Assembly: GCA_025765615.1 (NCBI GenBank)
Contig: JAIVFJ010000082.1
Span: 62,001-126,000 of the forward strand
Reading direction: 5' to 3'
From: Zopfochytrium polystomum
Taxonomy: Eukaryota > Chytridiomycota > Chytridiomycetes > Chytridiales > Chytridiaceae
DNA length: 64,000 nt
A program made the translations under genes and the position numbers. This document shows positions 19,741 through 31,481 of the stretch, one piece after another. Position 1 is the stretch's first letter. Every line of letters begins with the position of its first letter. The notes beneath the pieces were generated by a model that had not been told where the DNA came from, did no database searches, and was given only the letters and a program-made list of their open reading frames with translations.

Positions 19741-20650
19741 AACTGAGGGACGAAAAATCCAGATCATCTGCCTGGATCGAGGCAAAGAAAACTTGTTAGA
19801 CGTTCAAGTCCTTGTGCGATTCGCGTGGCATTCAGCCCAAACCTTCACCATCGCAAACCTCGCAGATGAATTTCGTTGCAGAACACTACATCCAGATTGT
19901 GACAGATATGCCACGCTCTCTCCTCCTTGGTGCTCCCAATATCCCTCTCACCTTTTGGAGCTGTGCGTATCGGCAAGCCTCACAGATCAAGAGCTGCCTC
20001 CCAAATGTACAGCAAGGCATCTTCTCACTGCACTAGGGAGGGCACCACGTACCTCCACAAGTTAGCCACTTTTGCACTTTTGGTTCCAAGTGTTTCTACT
20101 TGGTCAGCCCAACTCTTTGCAAGAAACTCAACCCAAGGGCCGCCCAGCTGTCTGCCTCGGCTCTGTTTCATAATCAGTTTCAGTGTTGTGGGAGCTCCAA
20201 GAGGAGCGCATCATCTACCAACGCTACAGCGACATGCTCTTCTTTGAAGACAAGTTCCCTCCTTTTACTGGGGTTCATGCGGTGAGGGGGGGGGGATTGA
20301 GAGCATCAGCGTTAACCTCCCACCAGTTTCAGACCTCAGTCACCCAGCATGTGAAAAGGCAGTCCAATCAGTCATTCACGCACAGCAGATTCTCCAGCAG
20401 ACACTGCAGCAAAAAGTGCAGAAGCAGCAGCAGAAAGGGGCACAACAAAGTACAGACAGTGCCAACATCGAAGAAGCGGGGGCGGCCACACTAGCTTTGC
20501 AACAACCACCACCTGCAGAGCCACTGACTGAACCACCACCACATACTGCATCACCGGAAACAGCAGTGGCTCCCAGCAATGACCCTGACCTACCACCACC
20601 AAAGAAGAAACGTGGACGACCAAGAAAGAACCCAACCAACAACCAACTGG
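19741..20650 (+). pseudogene. Decayed Ty1/copia integrase and linker
   Basis: Integrase similarity is spread over shifted frames: CDSRGIQPKPSPSQTSQMN, AEHYIQIVTDMPRSLLLGAP and IPLTFWSCAYRQAS correspond to the copia integrase core around the catalytic Glu, here not clearly present. Downstream a Gln/Pro-rich linker ends in an AT-hook-like basic motif KKKRGRPRKNP (about 20610-20640). Several frameshifts make it a pseudogene. It is the 5' part of the element whose RT follows at 21181. Confidence 0.7.
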
Positions 20651-21180
20651 TGAGTAACTCTGAGATTCACCATACTAACAAACAATTCTCTATATCCTTT
20701 ACCTCTTCAAAACACATCAAAGCAATTAACACAACCTCATCCCACCAAAACCATCACACACACAGGGAGCCATAGCGCAGGGCACCACTGGTGTGGTTGG
20801 GGACTGTCCTTCCAGCAGTGCTAGGGGTGGTGGGCCGACCGGCTTTGTAGGCATGGCATCTCAGTCCAGCGCAGAGGTTCTGGTGGCTGTGGATGGTGAG
20901 AGCCCCGTGGGGTGGGACTCTGCGTCCACGCGAGCCTGGGACACTCACATCACTAGGGGTGGAAGGCCCCGTGATGCAGCGGAACCAGCCATGCCAAGTA
21001 ACCCACCTGCTGCTGAGAGTGCTCCTGACGTGCCAGATGTGTTATTTGTGTGCAGACCATATGAGGACCCTGACAACAATGTTCAATCTGTCTACATGTC
21101 AGACCCAGACAACGAAGACAAACCACTCTTTGCTTTCACTGTCAACTCCAACACAGTTTGAGTATCGCCTGACACATACA

Positions 21181-21411
21181 AGGCCCCACTGACGCATGAG
21201 GAGGCCATGGCTTCACCCTTCACCAAAGGGCGGAGAGAGGATGAAGAGTACAAACTGAGCATGCTCCACAGCATGGGTGTATTCATTGAAGCCACAGCTC
21301 CACCCAACACGAACATTGTGAGTTGTAAGTGGGTATAAAAGCTGAAGTTCAAACCCAATGGCACCATCAAACAGTTTTGTGTGAGACTTGTTGCTTGTGG
21401 TTTCACACAGG
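21181..21411 (+). pseudogene. Copia reverse transcriptase, 5' part
   Basis: The frame APLTHEEAMASPFTKGRRED, ATAPPNTNIVSCKWV, KLKFKPNGTIKQF and RLVACGFTQ is the standard start of copia RT, with one in-frame stop after CKWV. It is cut at 21411 by element X and resumes at 23467. Confidence 0.85.
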
Positions 21412-23466
21412 TGTGAGACTACACCGAGGTCTCAGTGATAAAGTCTACGGATTTTATTCGCAAAAACAAGCATACCTGTCATAAAACCGCAAGGATCGGG
21501 ACCCCTATTATTGCTCCTGGTTCTTTAGTTTCCAAGGCGTTATCAACGTGTATTTGGGGCTAACCCGTCATTATTATTGGGCCTGCTTTTGCTACTTTTG
21601 ACTTAACAGTTTCCGTTGCGCCAGGGTTTTCCCAACATATTTTCTTTTTCGGTGACTAACAGAGACTGCCTGACTGCCTAGGGATGGGGTGCCTGACAGG
21701 CCGTACCCCAAGCCCGCGTAATTTATTATTTATTTTCGGCACTTGTACATACACGCATAGGGTTGGGGGGGACTTAGAGCATTTGTGGTGGATGCTCCAA
21801 GTCAGGGGGGTTGACTTGTCAATTTTTTTCTCTATCTCTGTTTTTGGGCCATTTCTCTTTTTCCTTTTTTCTTCAATCTGATTTCTGTCCATTGGCACTG
21901 ATACAGAGTCCCTTCAAATCCATCTGGCTCACGAAGGTGAGGGTAGTGAGAGATGGTACACACCCGGGTGTGTACATGGTCCCTTCGTGGGGCTCCTCTT
22001 AAGGGGCCGTGGGTGGGGAATGCAGCTGGCCTCACCAGCGACTGTGTGACATTGCCGGCTCTGTGTTGGAGTGAGGATCCCTGGCACTTGCCCGCCACAA
22101 TGACAGTGGTGGTGGTGACGATTTTTTTTTTTTTTTTTTTTATTGTTCCAGCCCCTGAGGGGCTGGCGGGAAGAGAAAGAGCCCTCAACGGTGAACCGTA
22201 ATGGACTACGTCCAGGTATCACCTCAGCAAACCCACCCCATGCACTACAGACTTACAGGGTCGTCAGGCATCTCCACCGCACATAAAGCCACAATGATCA
22301 AAGGAGAAGGGGAAAACACAGAATCAAGAAAATAGAGAAGTGAGTCTGAAGGAGCTCAGTGTAAGAGAGTGGAGCATCTGTGAAAGATCGGAGGGTTGGG
22401 ATAAGTCAGATTAGGCAACAGCCCATGTTAAGATTGAGAAGGGCAACAGTGGCTCAGTGAACGTTGGGGGGCTCAGCAGGAGATGGGTGACGGGTGGCTC
22501 TTGCTTGTTGGCGTGAGGGGAGTTGTATTGTGTGGTGAAGCCAGATAATGCCTGCAACAAGTGTTATGCGGCCGAGGTAGTGGTCAATCCATCTGGAAGA
22601 AGCCTTGGTGCGCAAAGCCAGATGCCTGGGCAAGTGTCAGTGGAGTGCCGGCGACTACACGTGGTGCAGCGAGGTTGAGAGGGTTGTGAAGAGCTGTTAC
22701 AAGTGGTGGTGGTGGTGACGACGACAGCGTCGTTGTCCCCAACCTCCCCTTCCCCGCGAGGGTGTTGGTGGCTGCGCCTGGTGCGGCCTGCGACACCTGA
22801 GAGTTCGATCTACAAGCGCCTGCCTCAGTCCTATTGCTGTGAGGGTGAGATGTGTGAGTACGAGTGCGATGCGATAAAGGCCGTTGGTCGAGTGGTTGTG
22901 CTGATGCAGCCCGGTGGGGTGCGTGTACGATCGCAGGTGTTTCCACGTGCGAGTTCCCTTCTGGCGACCTTCCGACCCCTACATAGTTGACTCCCTTATC
23001 TCTCTCCCCCCCGTTGCTGGCGACGACGAGGGTTCCTGCAGCACCGTCTGCGACAAGGGGTGCTAGGTCGCGCCCTGTCTGTCCTGTCGCTATTAACCGC
23101 TCCTGTTGTATTTGAGATTAGGTTCCTGAGATAAAAACCCCTGTTTCCCTCTTCTCTCTCTTTATTCTGCGGTTGTGTTGCGCCCTTGGGAGTGCCCTTC
23201 CGTTTCCCCTCGCATCAGCCCGCAGCCACGCGAGTAATCGGTGCTCCAGCACCGATCCTTCAGAGGATTGTCCCTCTGAATGTTCATTCTTTGTGTTTGA
23301 GACCCCTGTTAGACAGACCAGTGGGGATACTTCGTGGACTAGGCAAGTAGTAGGGTTGAAACACCCCCTAGACAACAGCCCAATAGAGTTAGTTTTAGCC
23401 TATTATTTGCTTTCCCTCACTCTAGGGCCCAGATCCCAGGGTCAAAGGAGTGAGTATAGTCTCACA
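21412..23466 (+). mobile_element. Element X, copy 1 (2,055 bp, TGTGAGACTA...TAGTCTCACA)
   Basis: The ends are a 10-bp inverted repeat TGTGAGACTA / TAGTCTCACA. A 4-bp direct repeat CAGG flanks it (21408-21411 and 23467-23470). Removing X and one CAGG restores the copia RT reading frame exactly across the site. No protein domain was recognised inside. It contains a run of 20 T near 22121-22140. TG...CA ends and a short TSD fit a long solo LTR or a non-autonomous LTR element; a DNA transposon is possible. A second, truncated copy is at 31482-32779. Confidence 0.8.
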
Positions 23467-24045
23467 CAGGAGCCCAGCGTTGACTTCACTCTGACATACT
23501 CGCTGGTAATTTGAGGTAACACTCTCCAATGGATGATTGCTCTCAGCACCCTGTATGGCTAGGACATGGAGATGATCAACATCTCCTCAGCCTACCTGCA
23601 CAGAATCCTCGATGTCAGCAACCTCAAGGCGCCACCATCTGGTGTACCAATCCCCCCTGGAATGGTTTGGTTACTCTGGAAGGGATTGTACAGGCTAAAG
23701 AAATCAGGTCGGACTTGGTATGCGCCTTGCAGCACACCTATGATTGAAGGAATTCCAGCAAAGTCAGGCGGACCCATGCTTGTTCTGGTGGCAGAACCAA
23801 CATCGACTTTGCTTCATCTCACCTACATTGATGACCTTCCCTTGTTTGGTCACACTGCTGCCATCAAGGATGCGATTGCGGACCTCAAGGGGGAGCTCAA
23901 GCTTCAGGGGCTTGAGAAGCTCAGATACATTCTCTCAATGGAAGTTATTTGTGATTCAAACTTCACAATCATTCACCAAGCTAACTTCATCCAAAGCTTC
24001 CTATCTCGCTTTGAGACTGAACACAGCACTGTGAGGCCTTGAGGC
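23467..24045 (+). pseudogene. Copia reverse transcriptase, 3' part
   Basis: RT resumes with EPSVDFTLTYSLVI, then MIALSTLYG, NISSAYLHRIL, WKGLYRLKKSGRTWY and the catalytic-box region YIDDLPLFGHT. It continues with LQGLEKLRYILSMEV. The frame breaks once near 23740, where a second frame carries QSQADPCLFWWQNQ. It ends near 24045 without RNase H. Confidence 0.85.
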
Positions 24046-24462
24046 GCACCACTCAAGACTACCTCCAAGCTCACCCCTCGCGCACCAGACTCCATTGACT
24101 CTGACAAAGGACGTGCATGGCGCGCAAGGGTAAAGTAGTGGGTTAGGCCAGGGTGGGGCACCAGTTAGATTTTCCTTCTTTTGTTATGCCGTTTTGGGCA
24201 CCCTTTTGCATTCCCTACCCTTTTTGCAGTACTCTCCTCAGCTGTGCCTTCCCCAATACGTTTCCTTTCCTTGCCCTGCTACAGTTTTCCCAGATCAGTC
24301 AATTGGTTTGGGTTTTTCACCCAGGCAGTGGTGTTTTAAAGTCCCTCACTCAGTTTCTTTCTTTGAAGTAGTTTTGCTTTTAAAGGCACTCGCACAAGGG
24401 GAGTGTTGGAATATGCCCTTGCAAGAAAAAAAAAAAACCGTGACTTGTCACGCCCTCCTGCT
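24046..24462. other. Unassigned flank with A-tract
   Basis: About 400 bp with no recognised protein. A run of 13 A at 24425-24437 lies just before the R1 LTR fragment and could be a retroposed poly(A) tail or a simple repeat. Confidence 0.4.
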
Positions 24463-24845
24463 CCTGGAAGGAGTGAATGAAGTGGAGATGTGTGTTTGTG
24501 GGTGGCCCTTCTCCCCAACTTGGAGAGAAAGAGAAAAACTCTGTTATGAATTATTGATACATGATGATATGCATGCTGTAATAGTTGCTAGGCAAGCATG
24601 ACTGGCACAGGGTAAAAACCTCTCCTATATTATCTGCTTGAGCAGAGGAGGAGGAAAACTGTTAACACCAGGTTTCCGTTCCACTGAGTACTTGGAGAAT
24701 TTGTTATCAGCACAAGCCAGCACCCAGGTCTGCATTGGCAGTGGCTCGCTCTCCCATGGGCATCATGAGAACGATAACTGACAATCACAATAGGTTCAGG
24801 TCCGTTGTGTGCCTCTTGCTGCTAACCAGTCAGTTCCGCCTAACA
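24463..24845 (+). repeat. LTR-R1 fragment, 5'-truncated
   Basis: It matches R1 from the GGAGTGAATGAAGTGGAG segment to the CGCCTAACA end. The first 25 bases of the LTR are missing and no TSD is visible. Confidence 0.8.
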
Positions 24846-25216
24846 ACGTGGATTGAAAATTATGGATTGGTCTGTACAAAGCCTGGATCTCAACCCAATT
24901 GAGCATCTCTGGGAACACCTGAAGCTAAAAGTGCAGAAAGATCATTGCCCACCTGGAATCCCAGCTCTGAAAAATCAGTCTCAAGCACATGGAGCAAAAT
25001 TTCTCATTTGTTCCTTCAATGTTCAGTTGAAAGTATGCCAAGGCAAATTAAGGCTGTCATCAAAAACAAAGGGGATTCCACAAAGTATTGACTCAGTTTC
25101 TTCTTATGCACATTTTACTTTTGCTTGTTTTTTTTGGATTTGTGAATAAAAGGGCTTGAACCAACTCCATTTTTTTAAATTTGTCCAAGGGCATGAAGAC
25201 TTTTGTCCCCTGACTG
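24846..25216 (+). mobile_element. Tc1/mariner transposon 3' fragment
   Basis: A short frame has the C-terminal signature of Tc1/mariner transposases, QSLDLNPIEHLWEHLKLKVQ, containing the third catalytic acidic residue (NPIE). The right end reads GACTTTTGTCCCCTGACTG followed by TA, the form of a Tc1-type inverted repeat next to its TA target site. The 5' half of the element is missing, cut at the R1 LTR. Confidence 0.8.
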
Positions 25217-26020
25217 TACATGTACCTAGTTACTTTGCCGTGGTGTTTGGGTGGGTGGCCGGCTGGGATTCCGACCAACACGACGGCATCGGTCAAGCAC
25301 GGAATAATCTTTTGACTCAGCCGACAAGTGACATGAGTGTTCAAATGTCATTGTAGGCACCACCATAGTTTTACTCTTATGGACTGCAAATCAACGTGTT
25401 TCAACTCGTTTTTATATATGTTGCCAGGGTTCTCTCTCACCACTTGAGAAATGACATTCGTAAAACGTCAGCGTTTGCTCGCTTTGCTCACGACTCACTG
25501 TCAAGGAGCTGCAGGGAGAGACAGTGTGAAGTAAGCTTGTCTCCAACACCAACAGTTAATTTCGGTTTCAAGCGAACGGTGAGTGTGTCGGACGGTTGTG
25601 TATGTTTGAGGGACCGTGCGAGTATGCACGTAAGCATGTGTGCTTTTATTTTACTTCTATGAGCCCTTGCTGCTGCAATATCTGGAGCCCTCTGCCTTCC
25701 AACCGCATTTTTGCGCAGCTAAAATTATTCAGGTAGGGGAACGAGGAAATACTTTGCATCCACATCAATAAAGAACAATTATTTCTGTGCAAAAATAAAT
25801 AAAAAATAAATAAGATTTGATCCACCCGCCCGGATAGAACGACCACGCCAAGTCAGACAGGCTTTCTCCTGCCCAACGAACTCCGCGGCCCGCCGCCGGC
25901 CTCGCACCCCCCCCCAAGCCCCCGTCACTGCGGGAAAAGCATTGGCTCGACAGTCAACACTCCCATCCCCCCCCCCCCCATCACTTGTAGCCCTGCGCAC
26001 AGCCCTGCTCTGGCTTGAAT
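25217..26020. other. Upstream region of HDAC copy 1
   Basis: No gene recognised. The segment contains an AAATAAATAAAAAATAAAT patch near 25793, GC-rich sequence and a C-run at 25969-25979, and is the likely promoter of the first deacetylase. Confidence 0.45.
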
Positions 26021-27723
26021 ATGCAGTCCTCCAGTCTTCCGAGGGTCATCGCTTCCTCAAAGGAAACAGTTAGCTATTTTTACAACGGTTCGCTTCAATT
26101 CGCTTTTATAATGCCTTCATCCGCATCGACGCTCCTCTTACAAGCTCCCTCAAAATTGATTACATGTTTTCAGAGACTTCCGCGAAATATCACTATGGGG
26201 ACGGACACTACATGAAACCGGCGAGGCTGGCTCTTGCCCACAATTTGATTGTTGGTTACGGGCTCCACCGCCACATGGAAACTTACACGCAACGTCGAGC
26301 AACCGAAGACGAAATGACGGATTTTCATGCAGAGGATTACATAGAGTTCTTGAAAAGGTGTGGTGCGAATACAGCGAAGCCGTGAGAACGATATTGACCC
26401 TCCGTACTTGGATCAAAATTTTTTTTTTTAAAAAAAAAAAATAAAGAGTGACTCCAGACAACGTCAAGTACTTCTCAAAGTTTCTGGAGAGGTTCAACTT
26501 GGGCAGTGAAGACTGCCCTGTCTTTGAGGGGATGTTTGACCTGTGCCGACTTTCCAGCGGCGGATCTATTGAAGGCGCAAGAAGGATCTGCGGTCGATCT
26601 GACATCGCCATCAATTGGGCTGGCGGGCTTCATCACGCAAAGAAATTCGAAGCGTCCGGCTTTTGCTACGTCAACGACATTGTTCTTGGAATACTTCAAC
26701 TTCTTCGGTGAGGAAAAATAAAGAAAAATGCACTTCGTGTTCTTGACGCTTCAACTGCCAAAAAAAAAAAAAAAAAAAAAAAAAAAACCAGAATATACCC
26801 ACGAGTTGTCTACATCGATATCGACGTACATCACGGAGACGGCGTTCAGGAGGCTTTCTACCAGACCAATCGGGTGATGACCGTTTCCTTTCATCGATAC
26901 GATGGCGCGTTTTTCCCCGGAACGGGATCGTTGGACGAAGTTGGGCTCAAATCGGGAAGAAATTACACAGTCAACGTTCCTTTGCAGCCTTTTATTGACG
27001 ACGAGTCGTACGCACATATATTTCGATCTGTAATATCAAACGTGATGAGAACATTTCAGCCAAGCGCTATCGTGCTGCAGTGCGGAGCGGACAGCTTGGC
27101 GGGGGATCGAATTGGAACGTTCAACCTCAGCGTGAAGGGCCACGGAGCTTGCGTTGACTTTATGAAGACGTTCAAAGTTCCCATGTTGGTGCTCGGCGGG
27201 GGTGGGTACACGATCAGAAACGTCGCTCGCGCGTGGACATACGAAACATCCGTTTGTGTCGGTGTGGATGTTCCCGATGAGCTGCCCGTGAACGACTATT
27301 ATCAGCATTTTGGGCCCGACTACCGATTGCATTCGCAGCTTGTCGACCCGCGACAGCAGAACCTCAATTCGCGAGAGTACCTGGATCAGCTTTCCGCCCA
27401 CATTGCCGAGCAGCTGCGGTATGTTGCGGGAGCTCCCAGCGTGCAAATGCAGGAAATCCCACCAGATTTAAACGGTTCGGATCGAGACATGGATTGGGAG
27501 GTGAGGAAATCGCTTCATTATTGTTGGTTAATGTTTACACCGCTCTCCACATTCAAAGGTCGACGAGGCGGAGGATAAGCATCCGGACGTTCGGCCTGAG
27601 GGTCACGACGCAGTTGGGAAGGATGGACGAAGTCGACGAAGGGAGAAGGAGCCGGGGGTGATGAACGGAATGGAGCTCTTTGAAAGCGAAAGTGATCAAG
27701 ACCATGACCCAGTTGCTCCATGA
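26021..27723 (+). CDS. Class I histone deacetylase, HDAC3/Hos2-like (copy 1)
   Basis: Exons 26021-26087, 26174-26357, 26447-26707, 26792-27500 and 27559-27723 splice in phase to 461 residues. It is a zinc-dependent lysine deacetylase acting on histone tails. The catalytic set is complete: tandem His in [19 protein letters not shown] (H146, H147), zinc ligands in [11 protein letters not shown] (D182, H184) and GADSLAGDR (D271), and the transition-state Tyr in [15 protein letters not shown] (Y310). The N-terminal [10 protein letters not shown] and [12 protein letters not shown] favour the HDAC3/Hos2 branch, whose members work in Set3/SMRT-type corepressors. The acidic C-terminal tail differs from copy 2. 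Introns 2 and 3 have A-rich tracts instead of polypyrimidine before the acceptor. It lies 611 bp upstream of copy 2, same strand. Confidence 0.92.
26760..26787 (+). repeat. A28 tract at 3' splice site of HDAC copy 1 intron 3
   Basis: Twenty-eight consecutive A end three bases before the acceptor CCAG at 26788-26791. The 84-bp intron thus has no pyrimidine tract in the usual place. Confidence 0.85.
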
Positions 27724-28334
27724 AGAAATTAGTCTCCCACTTCCCTTTCAGCTTTTTGTAACCATGCACTAGATTGGGCTCAGGACGGCCACGCCAATTT
27801 GGGAATCCTCTCCTGGCTCTAAATCTTCGTTTTGGAGATGGAGCCACGTCTTGTGTTTTGGCATTGCTTAACCCTGCTTTGCTGCGTTTGGATTTTCGCA
27901 GCCGGGTCACGGTCCTGGGTGGTCGTTATATAGTTTCTCACAAAAAAGCGATCAGGCAGGTATTCTGCGCGAGCCGACCCGTAATCAGACAATAAACCGT
28001 AGCTGGAGCGTTCAACGCGACGATTCGCCTGTTGCAGGGCGTCCCTCTTAATTCGAGGCTTGCTACTTCTTTTTTTTCTTGTTAGCAGTTAGATCGCGTC
28101 TGGATCCATCCGCCGAAAGAATTCCCCCATCTACTTGGTTTCAGACCTAGCTGGGGTGAACTACCCTTCTAGTCGTCGCCCAGCAGTCCGGCCACTCCGT
28201 TTATTCAATGCAGCACTGAATTGATATAATTTTCCTTCAGTTCCCACAAATTAGGTCATCCTTGAGGCATTTGCAGGCTCTGTAAATAATTTTCTCACCG
28301 ACCACTCGCTGTACTTCAGAGGTATTCCAGCCTC
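27724..28334. other. Spacer between the two HDAC genes
   Basis: No gene supported. A minus-strand frame at 27910-27518 is basic (RFRARRGFPNWRGRP) but lacks an ATG and overlaps the last exon of copy 1. The stretch should contain the terminator of copy 1 and the promoter of copy 2. Confidence 0.45.
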
Positions 28335-29956
28335 ATGAGTTCGTCATCCGCGTTGGCGAACCTTACGGCAACTTCGAAGGAACGCGTGGCCTACTATTAC
28401 AATGGTTTGAACCTCAATTCGCAAATCGACGAGGAAAAAAAAATTAAATTAACATGTGTTGATTGTTAATGAACACCCGAACAGAAACAACCGCCAAGTT
28501 CCATTATGGCGAGGGCCACCCGATGAAACCAGCCCGACTCGCACTCACGCACGATCTCATAATCGGATACGGACTCCACAAGCACATGGAGACCTACATG
28601 CAGCGAAGGGCAACCGAGGACGAAATGACAGAATTTCATTCTGAAGATTACATCGAGTTTTTGAAACGGTAATGTGAATTCCATGTTAATTTGACCGCCT
28701 TAACCGTCTGGGACGCTTTGCAGCGTAACACCTGACAATGTGAATACCTTCCAAAAGTTCCTTGCGCGTTTCAATGTCGGCGTGGAGGATTGCCCAGTGT
28801 TTGAAGGCCTTTTTGACTTCTGCCGCCTTTCCAGCGGTGGTTCGATTGAGGGAGCCAGAAAAATTTGCAGCAACGCCGACATTGCAATCAACTGGGCTGG
28901 TGGCCTCCATCATGCAAAGAAGTTTGAGGCTTCCGGCTTTTGTTATGTCAATGACATTGTACTTGGAATATTGCAGCTATTAAGGTTTTAGATTCATTTA
29001 TCAAATTAGTGCCGGCTCCTAACCTCAAATGCTAGAATTTACGCGAGAGTTTTATATATTGACATAGACGTGCACCACGGCGACGGTGTGCAAGAAGCAT
29101 TCTACCAGTCAGATCGAGTGATGACAGTGTCTTTTCATCGGTACGACGGCAATTTCTTCCCTGGGACTGGATCGCTGGATGAAGTTGGAATTAAGGCTGG
29201 GAAAAACTATGCGGTCAATGTTCCGCTCCAAGAACACATCGATGACGAGACCTACGCGTACATCTTTCAGAGCGTGATGTCCAATGTCATTGATGTTTTT
29301 CGACCTGGCGCTATTGTGCTCCAGTGTGGTGCGGATAGCCTTGCGGGTGACCGCCTCGGCAGTTTTAATTTGAGCGTCAAAGGTCACGGTGCTTGCGTGG
29401 AATTTATCAAATCATTCAAGATTCCGACTCTAGTTCTTGGCGGTGGCGGATACACTATTCGGAATGTTGCGCGTGCGTGGACGTACGAGACCGCAGTTTG
29501 CACTGGCGTCGAGCTTCCCGACCCAATCCCACCCAGCGACTACTACATGCATTTTGGCCCTGACTTTCGCTTGCACACTCAGATTGTCGAGCCTGATGCT
29601 CCCAATGCGAATACGCGGTACTACTTGGATCAGATTCGCATGCATGTTGCGGAGCAACTGCGGTTCGTGGATTGTGCGCCCAGCGTCCAGATGCAGGAGA
29701 TCCCACCAGACCTGCTTGGGTTTCAAACTAATGGAAACTGGGAGGTACGAAGTAAATTGAAAAACTTTGTAGAGTCGTAGAAGAATGCTCACTCCTCATT
29801 CAACAGGTGGATGATGCAGAAGACAGTCACCCAGACGTGCGACCGGAGGGGCACGCGGCGGTGGGAGCCGACGGGCTTCGTCGGCGGAGAGAAAAGGAGC
29901 TTGCGGAATATGACATGAGGGAGCTTTACGAAGACGACAAGGACCAGGATGATTAA
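28335..29956 (+). CDS. Class I histone deacetylase, HDAC3/Hos2-like (copy 2)
   Basis: Exons 28335-28404, 28485-28668, 28724-28984, 29036-29744 and 29807-29956 give 457 residues. Exons 2, 3 and 4 have exactly the same lengths (184, 261, 709 bp) and phases as in copy 1. Catalytic residues are present: H147 and H148 in LHHAKK, D183 and H185 in [12 protein letters not shown]272 in [10 protein letters not shown]311 in GGGGYTIRN. The substrate rim has GNFFPGTG. The tail is acidic ([20 protein letters not shown]) as in HDAC3. Unlike copy 1, introns here are compact (51-80 bp) without homopolymer tracts. ATG choice follows alignment with copy 1. Nuclear corepressor function is inferred from the family. 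Confidence 0.93.
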
Positions 29957-31445
29957 GCACCAGCGTAGAGTTGTAGTTGTAAGGAAGCCAAGGAAGACAG
30001 CTTAATAAATAATGACTGGAGGGTTGGCCTCCTCCGTACCTGTAGGGCCGCTCTTATACACCATAATTCTAAGCTGAATTACTGATCCAAAGTGTAACAC
30101 AGGAAGCACTATTCGGTTCCTCGCTTGAGTTGCGATTAAAAGCGTTCAAGACGCGCGACCGCCCCACGAAGCTTCCTGTGAAAAGCAACCACGCGCACGA
30201 CGTGACCGCCGCGACGCGACACGGTGACAAAAGAGAAGCAAACCAATCGAGTGACAACCAACCGAAAGAACTGCGAGAGTCGAGACTCTTACGTTTGTTA
30301 AACAAGTGTCCACCACCACCCTTGGACAATGCACTGGAGGCTTGCAATGGTATTGCAACGTTATCGAAAGTGAAAGGGAGGACGTAAAGGAAGTTAAGGA
30401 TTCAGACCGTTAAGAAAATCTCGATATTCAAACCGTCCCTATATAAATGAACAAAAATGGCGACCCTCTCTGGACCCGACAAAAGCCACGCTCATCAAAT
30501 GAAAGTTCATAATCTGCGAGGGCTAACCAAAAGTTCCTTTTGGCCTGCAGGTTGAGAAATCAAGGATCGGATTGGAGAGAGTCAAATACAGCATGTCCTG
30601 TGGGATGCAAAATTACTTGAGTGATGAAGAAGACTTACCCATAAAAGTCCAAGCAACCACCTGAAACCTGTTCACGTCGTGGGTTAATGACGAGGACTCA
30701 GGAAAACTTCCACAGGGGATGTGCATGACTGATTGCTGTGCACGTACCACCAGACGGGAAGGGAGAATCTCTGGTGACCTCCATTGCTAATGTTCCACTC
30801 CCAGGGGCAGGGAAAGCAAACAGCGGGAATCACTTAGCCTGAGTAGGACAACCCACATGCCTTTGGTGATGCCAGCAGGCAGTTCCTGGATGCTGAAGGC
30901 AGGATGTGACCCTACACCAGAAGCCAGGCATATTTTATGCTTTGCCGCCATATCCTCGATTGATGCAGAATACTTCTGTATTACCTGCGGCAACAAAAGA
31001 GGTAATCTGGCTGCAGATGCTCCTCTAGGAGCTGGGTATCGATCTAAGTACACCGACTACTGCATATAGACCACAAATCATCAACAGTAATTGCTAGGAA
31101 CCCAATACACCTTCCGCAGGTCAAACACTTGGCCATGGTAGTCAGGACAACAAGCTGTTGATCCTGCGCCTTTTGACCACCTCTGCCTTTTGAAGTTGAA
31201 ACTGCGAAGAAACTTGTCGGATCATGTCCTTGTTCAAGCGCACTGTTCATCAAACAGTCATCAGACATCAGCAAAAAGGTGGTCCCATCCAAATGCATCG
31301 GATCTCACCAAAAGCACCGTCGATGAGGTTCAAATCAGTACAACAATATCGACAATTATCGCAATATTCGCGTGGTGACACGGCACTTTCCGACAACGAT
31401 ACACGCCATGCGCATCATTTTTCGATGACGTTACATGCCGTTTAA
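29957..31445. other. Intergenic 3' of HDAC pair
   Basis: AATAAATAATGA at 30004 is a plausible polyadenylation signal for HDAC copy 2. The rest shows only short frames with no domain. No TE ends were recognised until 31482. Confidence 0.45.
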
Positions 31446-31481
31446 TTAGAGCGTCGGCGGGAATCGAACCCAAACCCCAAT
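31446..31481 (-). pseudogene. tRNA 3'-part-like fragment (B-box), cut by element X
   Basis: Read on the minus strand, GGGTTCGATTCCCGCC contains a perfect B-box (GGTTCGATTCC), a T-loop TTCGATT with a 4/5 T-stem, and a 7-nt 3' acceptor strand CGACGCT. The expected 5' portion is missing because element X begins at 31482. It may be a truncated tRNA gene or a chance match. Confidence 0.4.

Noticed and set aside
20580..20640. AT-hook motif KKKRGRPRKNP as a host chromatin protein
   Set aside because: It lies in the linker between decayed copia integrase and RT, so it is part of the element.
27518..27910. Minus-strand basic frame, briefly considered a nucleolar protein
   Set aside because: No ATG start, overlaps the last exon of HDAC copy 1, and no recognisable conserved motif.
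29437..29760. Plus-strand frame overlapping HDAC copy 2
   Set aside because: Out-of-frame shadow of exon 4; no homology and atypical composition.
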